Below, one piece after another: positions 32,056 to 42,029 of a stretch of DNA of 64,000 bases. Below the pieces are notes generated by a model. It made no database searches, was not told the origin of the DNA, and saw only the letters and a list, made by a program, of their open reading frames with translations. The first letter of the stretch is position 1. Each line of letters begins with the position of its first letter. The stretch covers positions 8,949,865 through 9,013,864 of the forward strand of contig CAJINV010000001.1 of the NCBI GenBank assembly GCA_905178155.1. The letters are read 5' to 3'. The position numbers and the translations under genes are program-made. The stretch comes from Amoebophrya sp. A120 (Eukaryota; Sar; Dinophyceae; Syndiniales; Amoebophryaceae).

Positions 32056-34272
32056 TCAGCGATCGAAATCCATCCGCGAGCGAGGCTTGCTTGCAAAAAA
32101 TATTTCGGCCGGAATAGTTGCGAAGATGTGCTCCAAGAAACCTAAAACTGAAGGCATTTTGGGGCTGGACGAAATTTCCGAAACGTAGCTACGGATACCG
32201 CTGGGATCAAGTTTTTGTACTGCTTTCAGCTGCGGAAAGTTTTGAAGGCACTGTTTGGTAAATGAAGTGGTTTTTGCGTCATTGAGAGTAAACGACGCAC
32301 TTGCGGCATCTGGTTTTTCACCTTGTTTCCTACGAATGTTCTTCCGGTAGACCAGTTTTTCCAGAGCCGTTCGGTTGGTGGCTGCATGCTCCTCCGGGCT
32401 CAGTAGCTTGCTAAGACTGGCAGCCAGATGCCAGCTCTTGCCTACCGCCACCGGTGGTTCTTCGTGTGCATTATCTACGATATTTTCCGCCGCGGGCGCG
32501 CAATTGATCGCGAGCACGTCGCGCACATTGCACCGCTTCCAGTTGTGGAACGGTACACAGGGTAGGCTCATCACCGTGCTCTCGCGCTGGGTCCGGAAGC
32601 GGACCATCGCGAAGTCGTGCTGGACAAAGAGCTTGTGGATGAACTGCTTCGCGTCCGCGGTGGAGACCGTGAAAACATCCTCCAGAGAAAACCATCGGAT
32701 ACAGGGCTGTGATACAGCCGACGAGTGAGATGAAACGTGTGATGATGTCCGCGGGCTTGCCACAGCAGGATAATCAGAACTTGTGCCTTTGCAATTCAAA
32801 AATTCGTCCGGAATGTCGCGGATCACTGGCCAGACGTCCGAGCCGGTTAGCTTCACGCGCAAACCGAAATAAGAAGTCCTGCTGCCGATGTTCTTCAGGG
32901 ATGGTTGCTGGAGTCTTGCTGCGGCAACCATAACTTTGTCAACCACACTCTTGACCGAACCCACCTCAAGGCAGTCGTCATCTTCGTCCAGGAGTGCTTT
33001 TCCATCGGCAGTGGTTGCTTTATTGCCTCGTCCACCTCCCCCAGCATCTCGGCTACAAACCTGCCATCGCTCCACAGGACATGTTCCTACAAAGCGATTT
33101 GCCGTCTCCCCGCAGGCGTTGTCGCCCTTACAGTAGGCCTCGGGAAACCCGCCGCAGCTCTCGCCAGACTCGGGAAATCTGCGAAGCGTTCCCACGGCGC
33201 TGCCAGGTCCCAGAACAAAGGCACCACCCGCGAGGAGAAAAGGGAGGCTGTCAGCGTCCGAAGCGGACGAGGATCGGGCCCGCACGGAATAGCTCCACCA
33301 ACGGTCTTCGTCTTGAGCGCTACTTGCGACGGAATGCATCTCGGGTGTCTCCCACCCGGTCTTCCACGCGCTTGCGCGCTTTTGAAAGAAAGCACGCGAC
33401 TCTTCATGACTCTCAACCTCGGGTTGAGACAAGCTTGTCGCTCTCTTCTGTTCTAGCGTTGAAGACTGCAGTAAGGGTTGCTTCCAGATTTGGTGTGAAG
33501 GCTGCAGCGAGACGGGTAGTTGCACCTCATCGGTGGACTGACCTGAGCTCCGCAAGCTGCTTCCCGTGCCTGCGAACGCTGCGGCAGTCGCTTTCCAAGC
33601 CCGCACGGCGGCTACCCTGCCGTCCACATTCACCGTGCCACGCCTGACGAGTTTTCGCCAAAAGGCCGCCGCAGAGCAATCCCCCAAGTCGCCGCCGAGA
33701 TCTAGAAAGAAATCGGTCGTGTTGCGAAACAACTGCAACGCCTGCAGCACGTACGGGGGACAGTGCAGTTTGTTCAGCCGACGCCGGTACCGCGTCCACC
33801 GATCCGTGGAAAGCCCGTAGAAGAAGGGAAGAAGTTGTTTTTTGCTGAACGCATAGCGCATCACGTTGGATGAGTAGCGATAGGCGGTTTTTGATGACTC
33901 GTTACTCTTTGAGTTTGACTCCTGCGCTGTCGCAACATCAAAGACTGGCGCTCTTTTCTCCGTTCTTGTGTTGACGTCGTCGTTGTCGTCAGCATCAGCC
34001 TCGTCCAGCTGATCTGCGGTCGACGCCAGGCCCATGTTGTTCCGCAACTTGTCGAAGCAGTAGTAGCACGCCCCCACCGATTTGACGTGGCCATAGTGCG
34101 GGTCTGGGATTATCACGTTGCGGAGCAGCGTTAGTTCGGACTCGTCCGTCGTGGTGTTTTTCAAATCGTTCAGCGCTGGTGCCGTTTCCCCAGCAGCTGG
34201 TATGACGAACCAGCCAAAAAACGAGACACACAACCAAGTGCGAAATAAGCAGACAAACACTCGTACCAGCAT
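32056..34272 (-). CDS. Secreted Cys-containing protein, unrecognised
   Basis: Single frame of 738 residues from ATG at 34272. A signal peptide (about residues 1-28, VCLFRTWLCVSFFGWFVIPA) is followed by a lumenal or extracellular chain with no other clear membrane helix. Cysteines cluster in a CYYCFDKL segment near residue 70, in a region around SCGGFPEAYCKGDNACGE with further Cys to WQVCS, and in CVPFHNWKRC. These suggest disulfide-bonded modules. Low-complexity Ser/Gln-rich linkers lie between them. The final part (TKQCLQNFPQLKAVQKL) is helical. I do not recognise a domain. It could be a secreted or surface protein. Confidence 0.7.
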   Translation of the reverse strand: MLVRVFVCLFRTWLCVSFFGWFVIPAAGETAPALNDLKNTTTDESELTLLRNVIIPDPHYGHVKSVGACYYCFDKLRNNMGLASTADQLDEADADDNDDVNTRTEKRAPVFDVATAQESNSKSNESSKTAYRYSSNVMRYAFSKKQLLPFFYGLSTDRWTRYRRRLNKLHCPPYVLQALQLFRNTTDFFLDLGGDLGDCSAAAFWRKLVRRGTVNVDGRVAAVRAWKATAAAFAGTGSSLRSSGQSTDEVQLPVSLQPSHQIWKQPLLQSSTLEQKRATSLSQPEVESHEESRAFFQKRASAWKTGWETPEMHSVASSAQDEDRWWSYSVRARSSSASDADSLPFLLAGGAFVLGPGSAVGTLRRFPESGESCGGFPEAYCKGDNACGETANRFVGTCPVERWQVCSRDAGGGGRGNKATTADGKALLDEDDDCLEVGSVKSVVDKVMVAAARLQQPSLKNIGSRTSYFGLRVKLTGSDVWPVIRDIPDEFLNCKGTSSDYPAVASPRTSSHVSSHSSAVSQPCIRWFSLEDVFTVSTADAKQFIHKLFVQHDFAMVRFRTQRESTVMSLPCVPFHNWKRCNVRDVLAINCAPAAENIVDNAHEEPPVAVGKSWHLAASLSKLLSPEEHAATNRTALEKLVYRKNIRRKQGEKPDAASASFTLNDAKTTSFTKQCLQNFPQLKAVQKLDPSGIRSYVSEISSSPKMPSVLGFLEHIFATIPAEIFFASKPRSRMDFDR

Positions 34273-34591
34273 GGTGATGCTCGTTCGCGAGCCAGTGCTT
34301 TTTTCACACGTATACTACAGACAATGCCGTAGAGAACGAAAGTACTGACTGTGTGCAATTCCTGACCACACTTTTTTCAAATGGATACTTTTTTTCATCT
34401 TCAACTACTCCCAATTATATAGAGTTCACTCCCACTGAACACCCGATCAACGACTTCTTGCTACTTTCACATAGTTTCCGAAAAAACAATCGGAATCGTA
34501 TACATTGGCCTGTACCCACGAAAAAAGGAATCGATGCGCTCCGGCTAACAAACTGTCGCTGTGTACAAAAAGTCATCCGGTGAAATTTTCT
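34273..34591. other. Intergenic spacer
   Basis: 319 bp of AT-rich sequence between the start of the secreted protein gene and the GST stop codon; nothing recognised. Confidence 0.6.
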
Positions 34592-35392
34592 TCACACAGC
34601 CAGCCTGTACGCCTTCCCGTTCACGACGGAGTGTTTGTTGTTGAATTCCAACTCTAACTCGGCCTCCAGCTGCGCCGCCACACCGGGCAACGAGGCCATA
34701 TGCCTTCGGTATTCTTGCAAGACTGGATATTTCTCCGCCAGCTTGTCCTCCAGTAGCCAGTTGAAGCGCTCCACTAGCTCCAGGAAGTAAAAGTCCACCC
34801 ACTTTACCTCGTCCCCGGTGAGAAAAGTCGATCTGTTTTGTCCCTCCTGCGTCCGTATTTTTTGTTCCAGGTAGTCCGACATCCGCTGAAACCCCGGGCT
34901 CGCGTTCTCCACAATCGCTGCTCTCTCTGCATTTTCGCGGTAGCAAACGCCCGTGCACTGGTTCTTTACCGTTTCAAGAACTCCAAACAGCTGGTTGATC
35001 TCCCCAATCTCCTTCGGGGTCTGGCCGAGCAGAGTGGGTGAAAACCTCGCAGCCAAATACTGGTGGATCGCCTGCGTCTCGGAAATTTTCACATCATGAT
35101 CTTCGGACAACTGATTTTCCTGCTTTATCGTCTCTTCTGGTTGTTCGGTCAACAAGCCTTGATGGTAGTGCATCAGGTACGGGAGGTTGGGAAACGGCAT
35201 TCCGAGCGAAAACTTCACATCCGTCCACACTTTCTTGGAAAACCCGCTGGCCGCGTCCCCCTGCTCATAAACAACGTTTTGGTAGGGAATCTTACCGTAG
35301 GCGAGTTGGTACCGCAGATTCGAGGCGAGACCTCGAATCTTCCAATAACCGAGCTCCAGACGAGAAGAGGAGGACGCCATATTAACGGTCAT
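34592..35392 (-). CDS. Glutathione S-transferase, mu-like
   Basis: A cytosolic-type GST that conjugates glutathione to electrophiles. The frame runs from ATG at 35392 (MTVN) to the stop at 34592, 266 residues; an internal ATG at 35380 (MASSSS) would give 262. The N-terminal thioredoxin-fold domain has LGYWKIRGLASNLRYQL, with the catalytic-type Tyr-Trp pair, then the cis-Pro block FPNLPYL. Next comes ISETQAIHQYLA, the counterpart of the SNAI glutathione-binding segment. A polar insert of about 20 residues (around LTEQPEETIKQ) separates the last two blocks. The helical C-terminal domain includes FLTGDEVKWVDFYFLELVER. Length is slightly above the usual 220 residues because of the insert and the C-terminal extension. 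No introns are seen. Confidence 0.9.
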   Translation of the reverse strand: MTVNMASSSSRLELGYWKIRGLASNLRYQLAYGKIPYQNVVYEQGDAASGFSKKVWTDVKFSLGMPFPNLPYLMHYHQGLLTEQPEETIKQENQLSEDHDVKISETQAIHQYLAARFSPTLLGQTPKEIGEINQLFGVLETVKNQCTGVCYRENAERAAIVENASPGFQRMSDYLEQKIRTQEGQNRSTFLTGDEVKWVDFYFLELVERFNWLLEDKLAEKYPVLQEYRRHMASLPGVAAQLEAELELEFNNKHSVVNGKAYRLAV

Positions 35393-36250
35393 CGGCTTCT
35401 GGTGTATCGTTATTTCTTTGCTAGTTTTGAGTTCCAATCAATGGACTTAGTAGAAAAAACGCACTTTGGGGTGGAAAAACGGTGTTGAGCCAAAGAGGTT
35501 CGTTACTTAGCTGTAGTTTAAGTCGTCAGGAACCCACGAGCTTCCAGTCCGCAAAAAATGTTTTTATTTAAAGCTCTGGATCCCGAGAACACTTGACACC
35601 GAAGCAGTATCGCCCCGTGTTGCCACGGTGCAGTAGGCGGCATGGCCATACATGTTTGTTACGCAAACACAATATAATTCAATCCTTTAGAACCGGAAAC
35701 GAAATCACGCTTCAGACGCGTGAGGTAGTGTCAGGAGGTGTCGTCCCTTCTTGTCTTGCAACTCAGCAACGTCCTTTCTCTCCGACTACGATTCACGCAC
35801 AACGTCGGTCCACATAGTAAGTTAGAGTGAGGAGTAATGTAGTACTGCTTGTGTGGGAAACAACTGTATTTGATAAGGTTAAGTACTCGGCAGTTTCATG
35901 GTACGGACACGTAGACAAGCGATGTGCACGAAGAGGCACAGGCAAGCGGGTAACTGTCAGCACCAACAGATTTCTTCAGCGGCAGGGGCCACGCTTGATT
36001 TTGTACATTCGTTGACTTTGTGTGGGAGGAAATACACTCAGAGCATGCTATACGACAAAAATATCTGATTCTCATATTCAAAAAGTGCTAGTGTAAGAAA
36101 GTAAGTACTCAGAACTACAAACATATGATTTCATCGGTACAGCATGGTTTCTGTCACAGGAGGAAGTGCTTGAAAAATTATTCATCTGTTCTTTTCCAAA
36201 ATTTCTGATCTGTCTCCGACACCTCCCCGAAGAAGAAGAAGATCTCTTCA
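35393..36250. other. Intergenic, no gene recognised
   Basis: Spacer between the GST start and the 3' end of the Sec14-like gene; no domain-bearing ORF. Confidence 0.55.
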
Positions 36251-38107
36251 CTATTTCTTCCCACTGCTTGCCTTTGTGTTTCCCTGCGGCCCGATGAACG
36301 AAGGCAGCACGTCCAATACCTCGGTGGGTAGTTTCGGGTCCCCGGGGTAGAAGATTTTTGCTTTGTCGTTGGTGTGCTGCGACAGCAGCGCCATCGCCAT
36401 TTTTCCCGGGCCCTTGTACAGTGCCTCCGGGACGTTGATGATGTAGGTTTGAACCACCTGCCCGGCGTACACGGCCTCGCCCACACGGGACACCAGACTG
36501 ACGAACTGGCGGATGTAGTACATGTCCGTCACCGTTTTCCACGTCTTCACGCCGCTGCAGTCCAGAATCAGGATGAGTCCCGACTTCCCCGCCGCCCGAC
36601 ACAGCCGGTCCTTTGCTTCCAGCGAAAGAAGCCAGGCGTTGTCGACCTCCGCGGACTTGAAGCTTTTGTACAACGCACGGAAGTCGAATTTCCCCAGCGG
36701 CCAGTATTCCACCGGCTGTCCGTAGCAGTTCAGCACGCAGTGCTTGCAGGGGAAGTGCGTCGGCGGCGACGTGCTGACACTCTCCCCGTCGGCAGTCGTG
36801 GACACAAGATCGGCTGCACTGGTAGTAGCGGACGAGGCGGCGGACTCCGCATCGTTCACCCACGAGTTGTGATCTTCTAGATTGCCTTCATCAAGAAGCG
36901 AAGCTGCTTCTTGTTTTTCTCGAAGTTCCTCTTCGGCAGCCGCTTCTCGCAGCAGTTCTTCATCGTACTGTGTCAGATCCGCGTTTTCCCCTATCGTTTC
37001 CGGTTCTTGAAACTCGTCGCTTTCTTCCGGTGCTGAGTTGGTGTTCTTGCTTCCGCCAGTACCGACTACTCCGAACATGGACCGGAACCACGAACCGGCG
37101 CTGTTGCTAGTAGTATCATCTGTTTTTTTGGTACTATTTTCCGCCGTAGATTGAACCGAGGACGAGGATTCCGTCGCCGAGCTGACGCCCTCTTTTCTAT
37201 CGAGTATCGCTTCGCCGTTCGCCAACTCGCCGGCTGCCAGGTAGAGATCTAAATCCGGTACTTCCGACTGGTCCAATTCTCGCGCGCTGTCGCGCAGAAA
37301 CTGATGCGCCTCTCCGCCGAAGGGAGATTGCGGGAGGACGAAGTCGGTCCCGAAGCGTTTGGAGGTCGTGTCCCCGTCTTTTAGGCAACCGTTTCTCGCT
37401 TCCGCGATGTACTCGTAGAAGTCCTCGGCCGAGTGGTACTGGTGGAAGGTTATCCCTAGCATGGGCAGCAGCCCCTTCTCGTGCACCTCCAGGACCCGGC
37501 TCCCCTTCCGGTCGGCGAGCTGCTGGTTGCGCACGATGTCGGGCAACTTCTCCAAGCGGAAGCGGAAGGCGTGGACGATGCTCTTTTCCGCCGTGTCATA
37601 TGTGAAATTGCTCTGCTGCAGAAAGCGCCACGCGCAACTTTCGTAGCCGCCGAAGAAGCTGATGCAGGCCGCGAGCCCCTCCCCGGACAGTAGGTGCGGC
37701 GGCCATGCGGACTTTTGGAGCCGGTTCAGGATTTTTGGCAGGTAGCGCGGGTGCATGCGCTTCAGCAGCCAGTGGGTGAGCTTCAGCATCATGCCCTCAG
37801 TCATCGTCCACTGCGTGCGGACAGGGTGGCCGGGCTCTAGTACTGGCGCGATTGCGGAGGAAGTTTCCTGCTCGGAACCAACGTCAACCTCCGACTGCAG
37901 CTCCAACGCAGGATAATAGGGTCGCTCCTGGATCGCGGCGAGGATTCGTTTCCGTTCCATCGCGTCCAAGAACGGAAAACGCCACTGGTAGCGGTTGCAA
38001 AAGTCCGCGTAGGTCTCTGCCAAATCGTAATCCAGGTCCACCATGCCAGGCTCGGAAACCCACAACTCACCCGTTGCATGGGCAATGGGCGGGCGATACA
38101 ACGACAT
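36251..38107 (-). CDS. Sec14-like CRAL-TRIO lipid-binding protein
   Basis: Single frame of 618 residues from ATG at 38107. The N-terminal third is an unusual helical region (AETYADFCNRYQWRFPFLDAM, then SFFGGYESCAWRFLQQSNF), and a CRAL-TRIO-N-like part precedes KGLLPMLG. An acidic linker of about 200 residues, rich in Ser and Glu, interrupts the middle. The C-terminal lobe carries the family pattern: CYGQPVEYWPLGKFD, GLILILDCSGVKTW, AGQVVQTYIINVPEALY (the lipid-exchange gate helix and strand) and DKAKIFYPGDPKLPTEVLD. Sec14 proteins bind or exchange phosphatidylinositol and other lipids and link lipid pools to membrane traffic. The ligand cannot be inferred. The long insert between lobes is atypical. 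Confidence 0.85.
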   Translation of the reverse strand: MSLYRPPIAHATGELWVSEPGMVDLDYDLAETYADFCNRYQWRFPFLDAMERKRILAAIQERPYYPALELQSEVDVGSEQETSSAIAPVLEPGHPVRTQWTMTEGMMLKLTHWLLKRMHPRYLPKILNRLQKSAWPPHLLSGEGLAACISFFGGYESCAWRFLQQSNFTYDTAEKSIVHAFRFRLEKLPDIVRNQQLADRKGSRVLEVHEKGLLPMLGITFHQYHSAEDFYEYIAEARNGCLKDGDTTSKRFGTDFVLPQSPFGGEAHQFLRDSARELDQSEVPDLDLYLAAGELANGEAILDRKEGVSSATESSSSVQSTAENSTKKTDDTTSNSAGSWFRSMFGVVGTGGSKNTNSAPEESDEFQEPETIGENADLTQYDEELLREAAAEEELREKQEAASLLDEGNLEDHNSWVNDAESAASSATTSAADLVSTTADGESVSTSPPTHFPCKHCVLNCYGQPVEYWPLGKFDFRALYKSFKSAEVDNAWLLSLEAKDRLCRAAGKSGLILILDCSGVKTWKTVTDMYYIRQFVSLVSRVGEAVYAGQVVQTYIINVPEALYKGPGKMAMALLSQHTNDKAKIFYPGDPKLPTEVLDVLPSFIGPQGNTKASSGKK

Positions 38108-39149
38108 AATGGAGTTTTACTCTATGCACTTTCGTGAAAAATTACCACGCTTCACTTTCGTTCGAAAAAGAACATGAATTCTTCCAAATTAAAACTTCAG
38201 GTGCAGCAAACACAATTCCCGATTGAGGTCAGGACAGGGCTAAACAATGATGTTTGAAATCACAAACGATATAAAAAAAAGATTAAATCTGGGATAAGCA
38301 CTGCGATTTTAATTGTGGAAATCGAAATAAGTACCATGCACGGTGATATTTGATATTAAAACAATGTGCGATGAGCTCCTCAAATTACGTCACTCGATGA
38401 TACCACCAAAACCGAAAGAAATTCCTTCCTGTTTCGAAATGCAGCACCTCTCGCACAAAATGGTAATGGCAATAGCTCAGTTAGAAACGTGCTGCCTCAG
38501 AACCGAGACACTACCTCTGAGAATCTCGTTCGCGTCAGATCATGAGAACACCACAAACCAATAGTGTTTCCTACACCCATGGAGTTGCGCTCTTTAGAAA
38601 ACAGCGCAAGATGAAGGAAAAGGCAGACTAGACTGACCTTGGAAAAGTGAAAAATCCAAGGTCGGTTCGTAACATACTAATCTCGCTCTGAAGGTGTCGC
38701 CAGGTAGCTTTCGTAATTCAATGTAGGGGAACGTGTTCGCCTTTGAAGAGCGACTCAAAATTGGCTATGGCTATCATCATCCATGCTGGTGCAGGGAAAA
38801 CAATTGTCGCGAATCGGGAGCGTCAACGCTCCAAAATTTCGTAGGTAGGTAACGTCAAAGTTTCCGCTTTCGTACTATAGGCTGGCGTGGACAATTGGTA
38901 CTCCTTAATGGAGATACAAATCCGTCAAAATCGAAACTCAGTCCGTTCCTGATAAATAATTAATTTTCGTCGTCGTCGTCGTCGGTGAAACATAAACTCA
39001 TACAAGTACCCTGACGGAGTGAATATCAGTGATCTCGATGTCGATCCCCTACTACACTTCTACATGGAATTACAGTAGGGCTAGAGGCGGAGCCGAGGCC
39101 GACTTAACAGGGAACGCAACGCCAAGAGGATAACTACGACGTCTCGCAG
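38108..39149. other. Intergenic, no gene recognised
   Basis: Spacer of 1 kb. It includes a short CGT microsatellite near 38970. A 73-codon plus-strand ORF at 38343-38564 has no recognisable domain and is probably chance. Confidence 0.55.
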
Positions 39150-42029
39150 TCATCCGGCTAAAGGTGTCCTGGTCGTGCCAACGTCATCAGGTATGCGGTA
39201 CCAGGGTTGCACGCTGAGGCAACATATGTGGCTGACCTCATACAAACGCCGCCACACGTACTCGAGTTGCTTCTTCTTTTCTTCCTCGGAAACTACACTT
39301 GTCGCCGCTCCAGCCTCTGGTACTTTTTTCACGTCGCTATTTACTTTGGGTTCTTCTAGTGAGCCTGGCTTCGTGTCACTCCTTGCTGACGCAGGCGATT
39401 CCCCTCTACTTCTACTATCTGCGGTCGTACTAACCGTGGTTGCACCGCTGTTAGGTTCCGACGTTTCGGGCTGCGAGCGAGGCTTTGAAGATAAGGCCCC
39501 CGAGGGATCCTCAGTGTCGCTGTTATTATAATCGGCTGTATTTTTCTCGTCCTGAGGCGCAGCAGCACCAGCGCCGAGGACGTGTCGCTTCAGAATGTTG
39601 CTACGGAAGGACCGTTCTCCCGTAGAAGGAGTGGCTCCAGCCTTGCTGCCGCACTTCTGTTCCTCTCGCTCGAACAGGCTCTCGTCGTCGTAGCACCCGG
39701 CGGCCAGCCAGGTGGTCGATTTCGCCTCGTCGTCGTACACGATGGTCATCGTCGTGCCGCACAGTTTGCAGAAATGCCGCCCGCCCTCGCTGGACGTTTT
39801 TTCGAACTTGAGCTGCTTGAATTCGTCGATCCACCGCAGGTATCAAATGCAAAAATGTATGGGTCTGGAAGATTCCGAGATTTGTCATGCTTGTCTGGCA
39901 TGACCAAAAAGTTTGTGATGCGTGTCCAAGAACAAGAAGAGACTCCTTCGCCTGTCATGCAAAAACGCACTTTGTCATGCGAAAAACGCAACACAAAGAA
40001 GCGCGGATATTTCTCATTCTTGGCCGTGCATTACAGAGCATTCACTATTCCCAACGCAGCACTACAAGTTTCCAGACCCAGACATTTTTGCATTTGATAG
40101 CAGGTGTTTGTTGTAGACCCACGCCCACGTTTGGAAGCTCGCGCCGGAGAACTTGCGGCACACGGAGCAGTAGCAGTGCTGCAGCTCTGGCGGGAAAACG
40201 CGGGCCTCGAACTTATCGCAAGAAAAACAAAAAAGTGTTACAGTTACACATTGTCTTGCAGGCCAAGCAAGACAGGCAAGCTCGGTCATGCCGGATATGC
40301 ATACAGGCCTCGTTTCATAGGTGTTTTCCCGTAGGATTTCTGCATTACAAGTTTTCTCACTCACGCAGAGAAATTTGTGTTGCTAAATTGACTACAAATG
40401 TGTAACTGTAACACTTTTTTCGTGGGATAGAACTTGACCGCACCGCAGTAGCAGCCACCGGTTACCTCAGGATTCGTCCACGGTGCCCGCTTGGCGTTTT
40501 TGCTCGCCTCGGCGGTCACAATCTTCTTTTCGCGCTGTCGGTACTTCTTTTGAGAGGACCCAGCTTCCTTCACATACCACCCCGCGCGCTCGTCGACAGA
40601 AAAATCCCGTCCGACGGGGGTTTTCAGGACGGAAGGATATCTGGATGATAATTTTCAAGTGTATAGAAGCATGGTCAGCACGCAACATCAGAAATCATGC
40701 GCCGGTCAAGAACGCATAGTAACTATAGGATATTGAAGTAGAGAAATCGATGGAGAAAATCGCATCCCAATCCAAAACGCTCACTTAGCGCAACTAGAAC
40801 TATAACAAAGACAGAAATTATACTTCTTGGCAGGCCAAAGCTCTTCTACGGGCACCCTGCCTTTATCATCGTCCTCGTAGTCGCCGTCGTCTATGCTCCC
40901 AGCGGCGACCACGACCTGGTCCTCACCGAACCGGATCATCAGGATCGATTTGCACTTCTTGCACAGGATCTTTCTTGGCACCTCCATGCACGCCTCTTCT
41001 TTTGGTCCCATCATCGCCTGAAACTTTTCTACCGTTTTGCACGGCACATCGAGCTCCCAGAAATTCGACTTCGCAACGTCAATGTTGTTCCTGTACCGTA
41101 TGCATTGCAAACATGTCTGGATGTCTGGAAGGATGCAGCTTGCTCTTCTTGTTGTGCGAACAAGTTTCGACCACAGAAAAACTGTGTTGCATGAACCAGC
41201 CAAAAGCTCCCCACTTCTTGCAAAGGAAAAGGCCGAATTTCTAGCCGAAATATGTGCAACAAAACGGTCTCGTAAAATCTGCGATGGGTCTGTGTACAGC
41301 ATTCCAGACCATATGCGTGGTCCGCGAATTGCATCACAATAAATCTTGCATTCTTACAGACAGAGAGGGACGACATTTGCACTTGATATACGAGAAGGGC
41401 TTGCCATTCTGCGTGAGATACGAGCCCCAGGCTGCGCCCGCGTGCCGCCGGCAGGAGCTGCAATGGCAGTGAAAGATTTGGAGTGGTTGTTTCTTGCACG
41501 CGTTCACGTCCGCCACATGGAACACGCATTCCCCGCACTTGCAGCTACACTGCAGCGTGATCGGGTCGCACTCGTTCTTGGCCAGTGGGCTTTTGGTCAA
41601 AAGGTTCATCATCTTTTCCATTTGGGGGTCGTGGTCGGGGGAGTGAGGTCGTGGGGTTGGATCGATTCCTGCTCCAAAATTTGGTTCAAATGCTGGAGAA
41701 GGTGGGAGAGCTAGGTCGTTCGGTGTACGATTGTGGGTACTAGGTAGTGAAGCTGTAGTGGTCGATGTGTTCCCTGAACGTGCTTTGTCGTCCTCGCGAG
41801 GGTCACCCTGTTCTGCCGCTTCTTCTGGATTTACTTCACGGTGTTTGGGAACTACAGCAGAAGCACTCGCGCGCTGCTGAAAAAACGCTGTTTGTTGATA
41901 ATTCTTCCTGTGTTTACACTTCTGTCGACCGTTCAAAGCGGCGTTCGCGATGTGTTCAGGAATCAAGACGGACGCTCGCAACAGGTGCGAAAGCCAGAAA
42001 GCCTGCATCTTCTTTGCCCCTGTTGGCAT
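39150..42029 (-). CDS. Tandem GFA/CENP-V zinc-domain protein (five exons)
   Basis: Exons 42029-41391, 41095-40785, 40640-40436, 40214-40105 and 39840-39150 join in phase to 651 residues with two GFA domains. Domain 1 has CSCKCGECVFHV, FHCHCSSCRRHAGAAW and CKKCKSILMI. Domain 2 has GGCYCGAVKF, HCYCSVCRKFSGASF and HFCKLCGTTMTIVYDD. These Cys sets match the zinc ligands of the GFA (glutathione-dependent formaldehyde-activating)/CENP-V fold. Domain 2 looks complete; domain 1 is more divergent. Three introns are introners. The fourth, 40784-40641, is GT-AG: its donor GTGAGCG sits inside what otherwise reads as a TGA stop after SSSCAK, and the acceptor is ATCCAG. The junction completes Lys-Tyr in phase, so I model one gene rather than two. 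The C-terminal 150 residues are low-complexity. The substrate is unknown. Confidence 0.8.
39841..40104 (-). mobile_element. Introner, family 1, in GFA domain 2
   Basis: 264 nt including one copy of the duplication GCAGG (39836-39840 and 40100-40104). The element begins TATCAAATGCAAAAATGTAT at 39841 and ends with the inverted complement GCATTTGATA at 40099. Removal joins WVYNKHL to RWIDEFKQLKF in frame. No register inside the duplication gives GT-AG. Confidence 0.92.
40215..40435 (-). mobile_element. Introner, family 2, in GFA domain 2
   Basis: 221 nt including one copy of the 6-bp duplication GAACTT (40209-40214 and 40430-40435). Perfect 22-bp inverted repeats lie at 40229-40250 and 40399-40420, with core GTGTTACAGTTACACA. 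The outer ends are TATC..GATA. Removal joins GGCYCGAVKF to EARVFPPELQHCYC exactly as the GFA family requires. No register gives GT-AG. Confidence 0.93.
40641..40784 (-). other. Canonical GT-AG intron joining the two GFA domains
   Basis: Donor GTGAGCG and acceptor ATCCAG. The upstream exon ends with two bases of a Lys codon completed by the first base of the next exon. If the intron is not removed, translation stops at TGA four bases into it, giving a one-domain protein. Confidence 0.7.
41096..41390 (-). mobile_element. Divergent introner in GFA domain 1
   Basis: About 295 nt with diverged family-1-like ends: TATATCAAGTGCAAATGTCG on the minus strand at 41390, and an opposite end reading CAGACATGTTTGCAATGCAT. 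No clear target duplication remains. Removal joins GKPFS to YRNNIDVAKSNFWELDV in frame. The border could shift by whole codons. Confidence 0.75.

Noticed and set aside
38965-38988. CGT microsatellite
   Set aside because: About five units only; ordinary simple repeat.
40781-41095. Independent one-domain GFA gene ending at SSSCAK
   Set aside because: The stop overlaps a good donor, and an in-phase acceptor joins the next GFA exon, which lacks its own start codon; a single tandem gene explains both.
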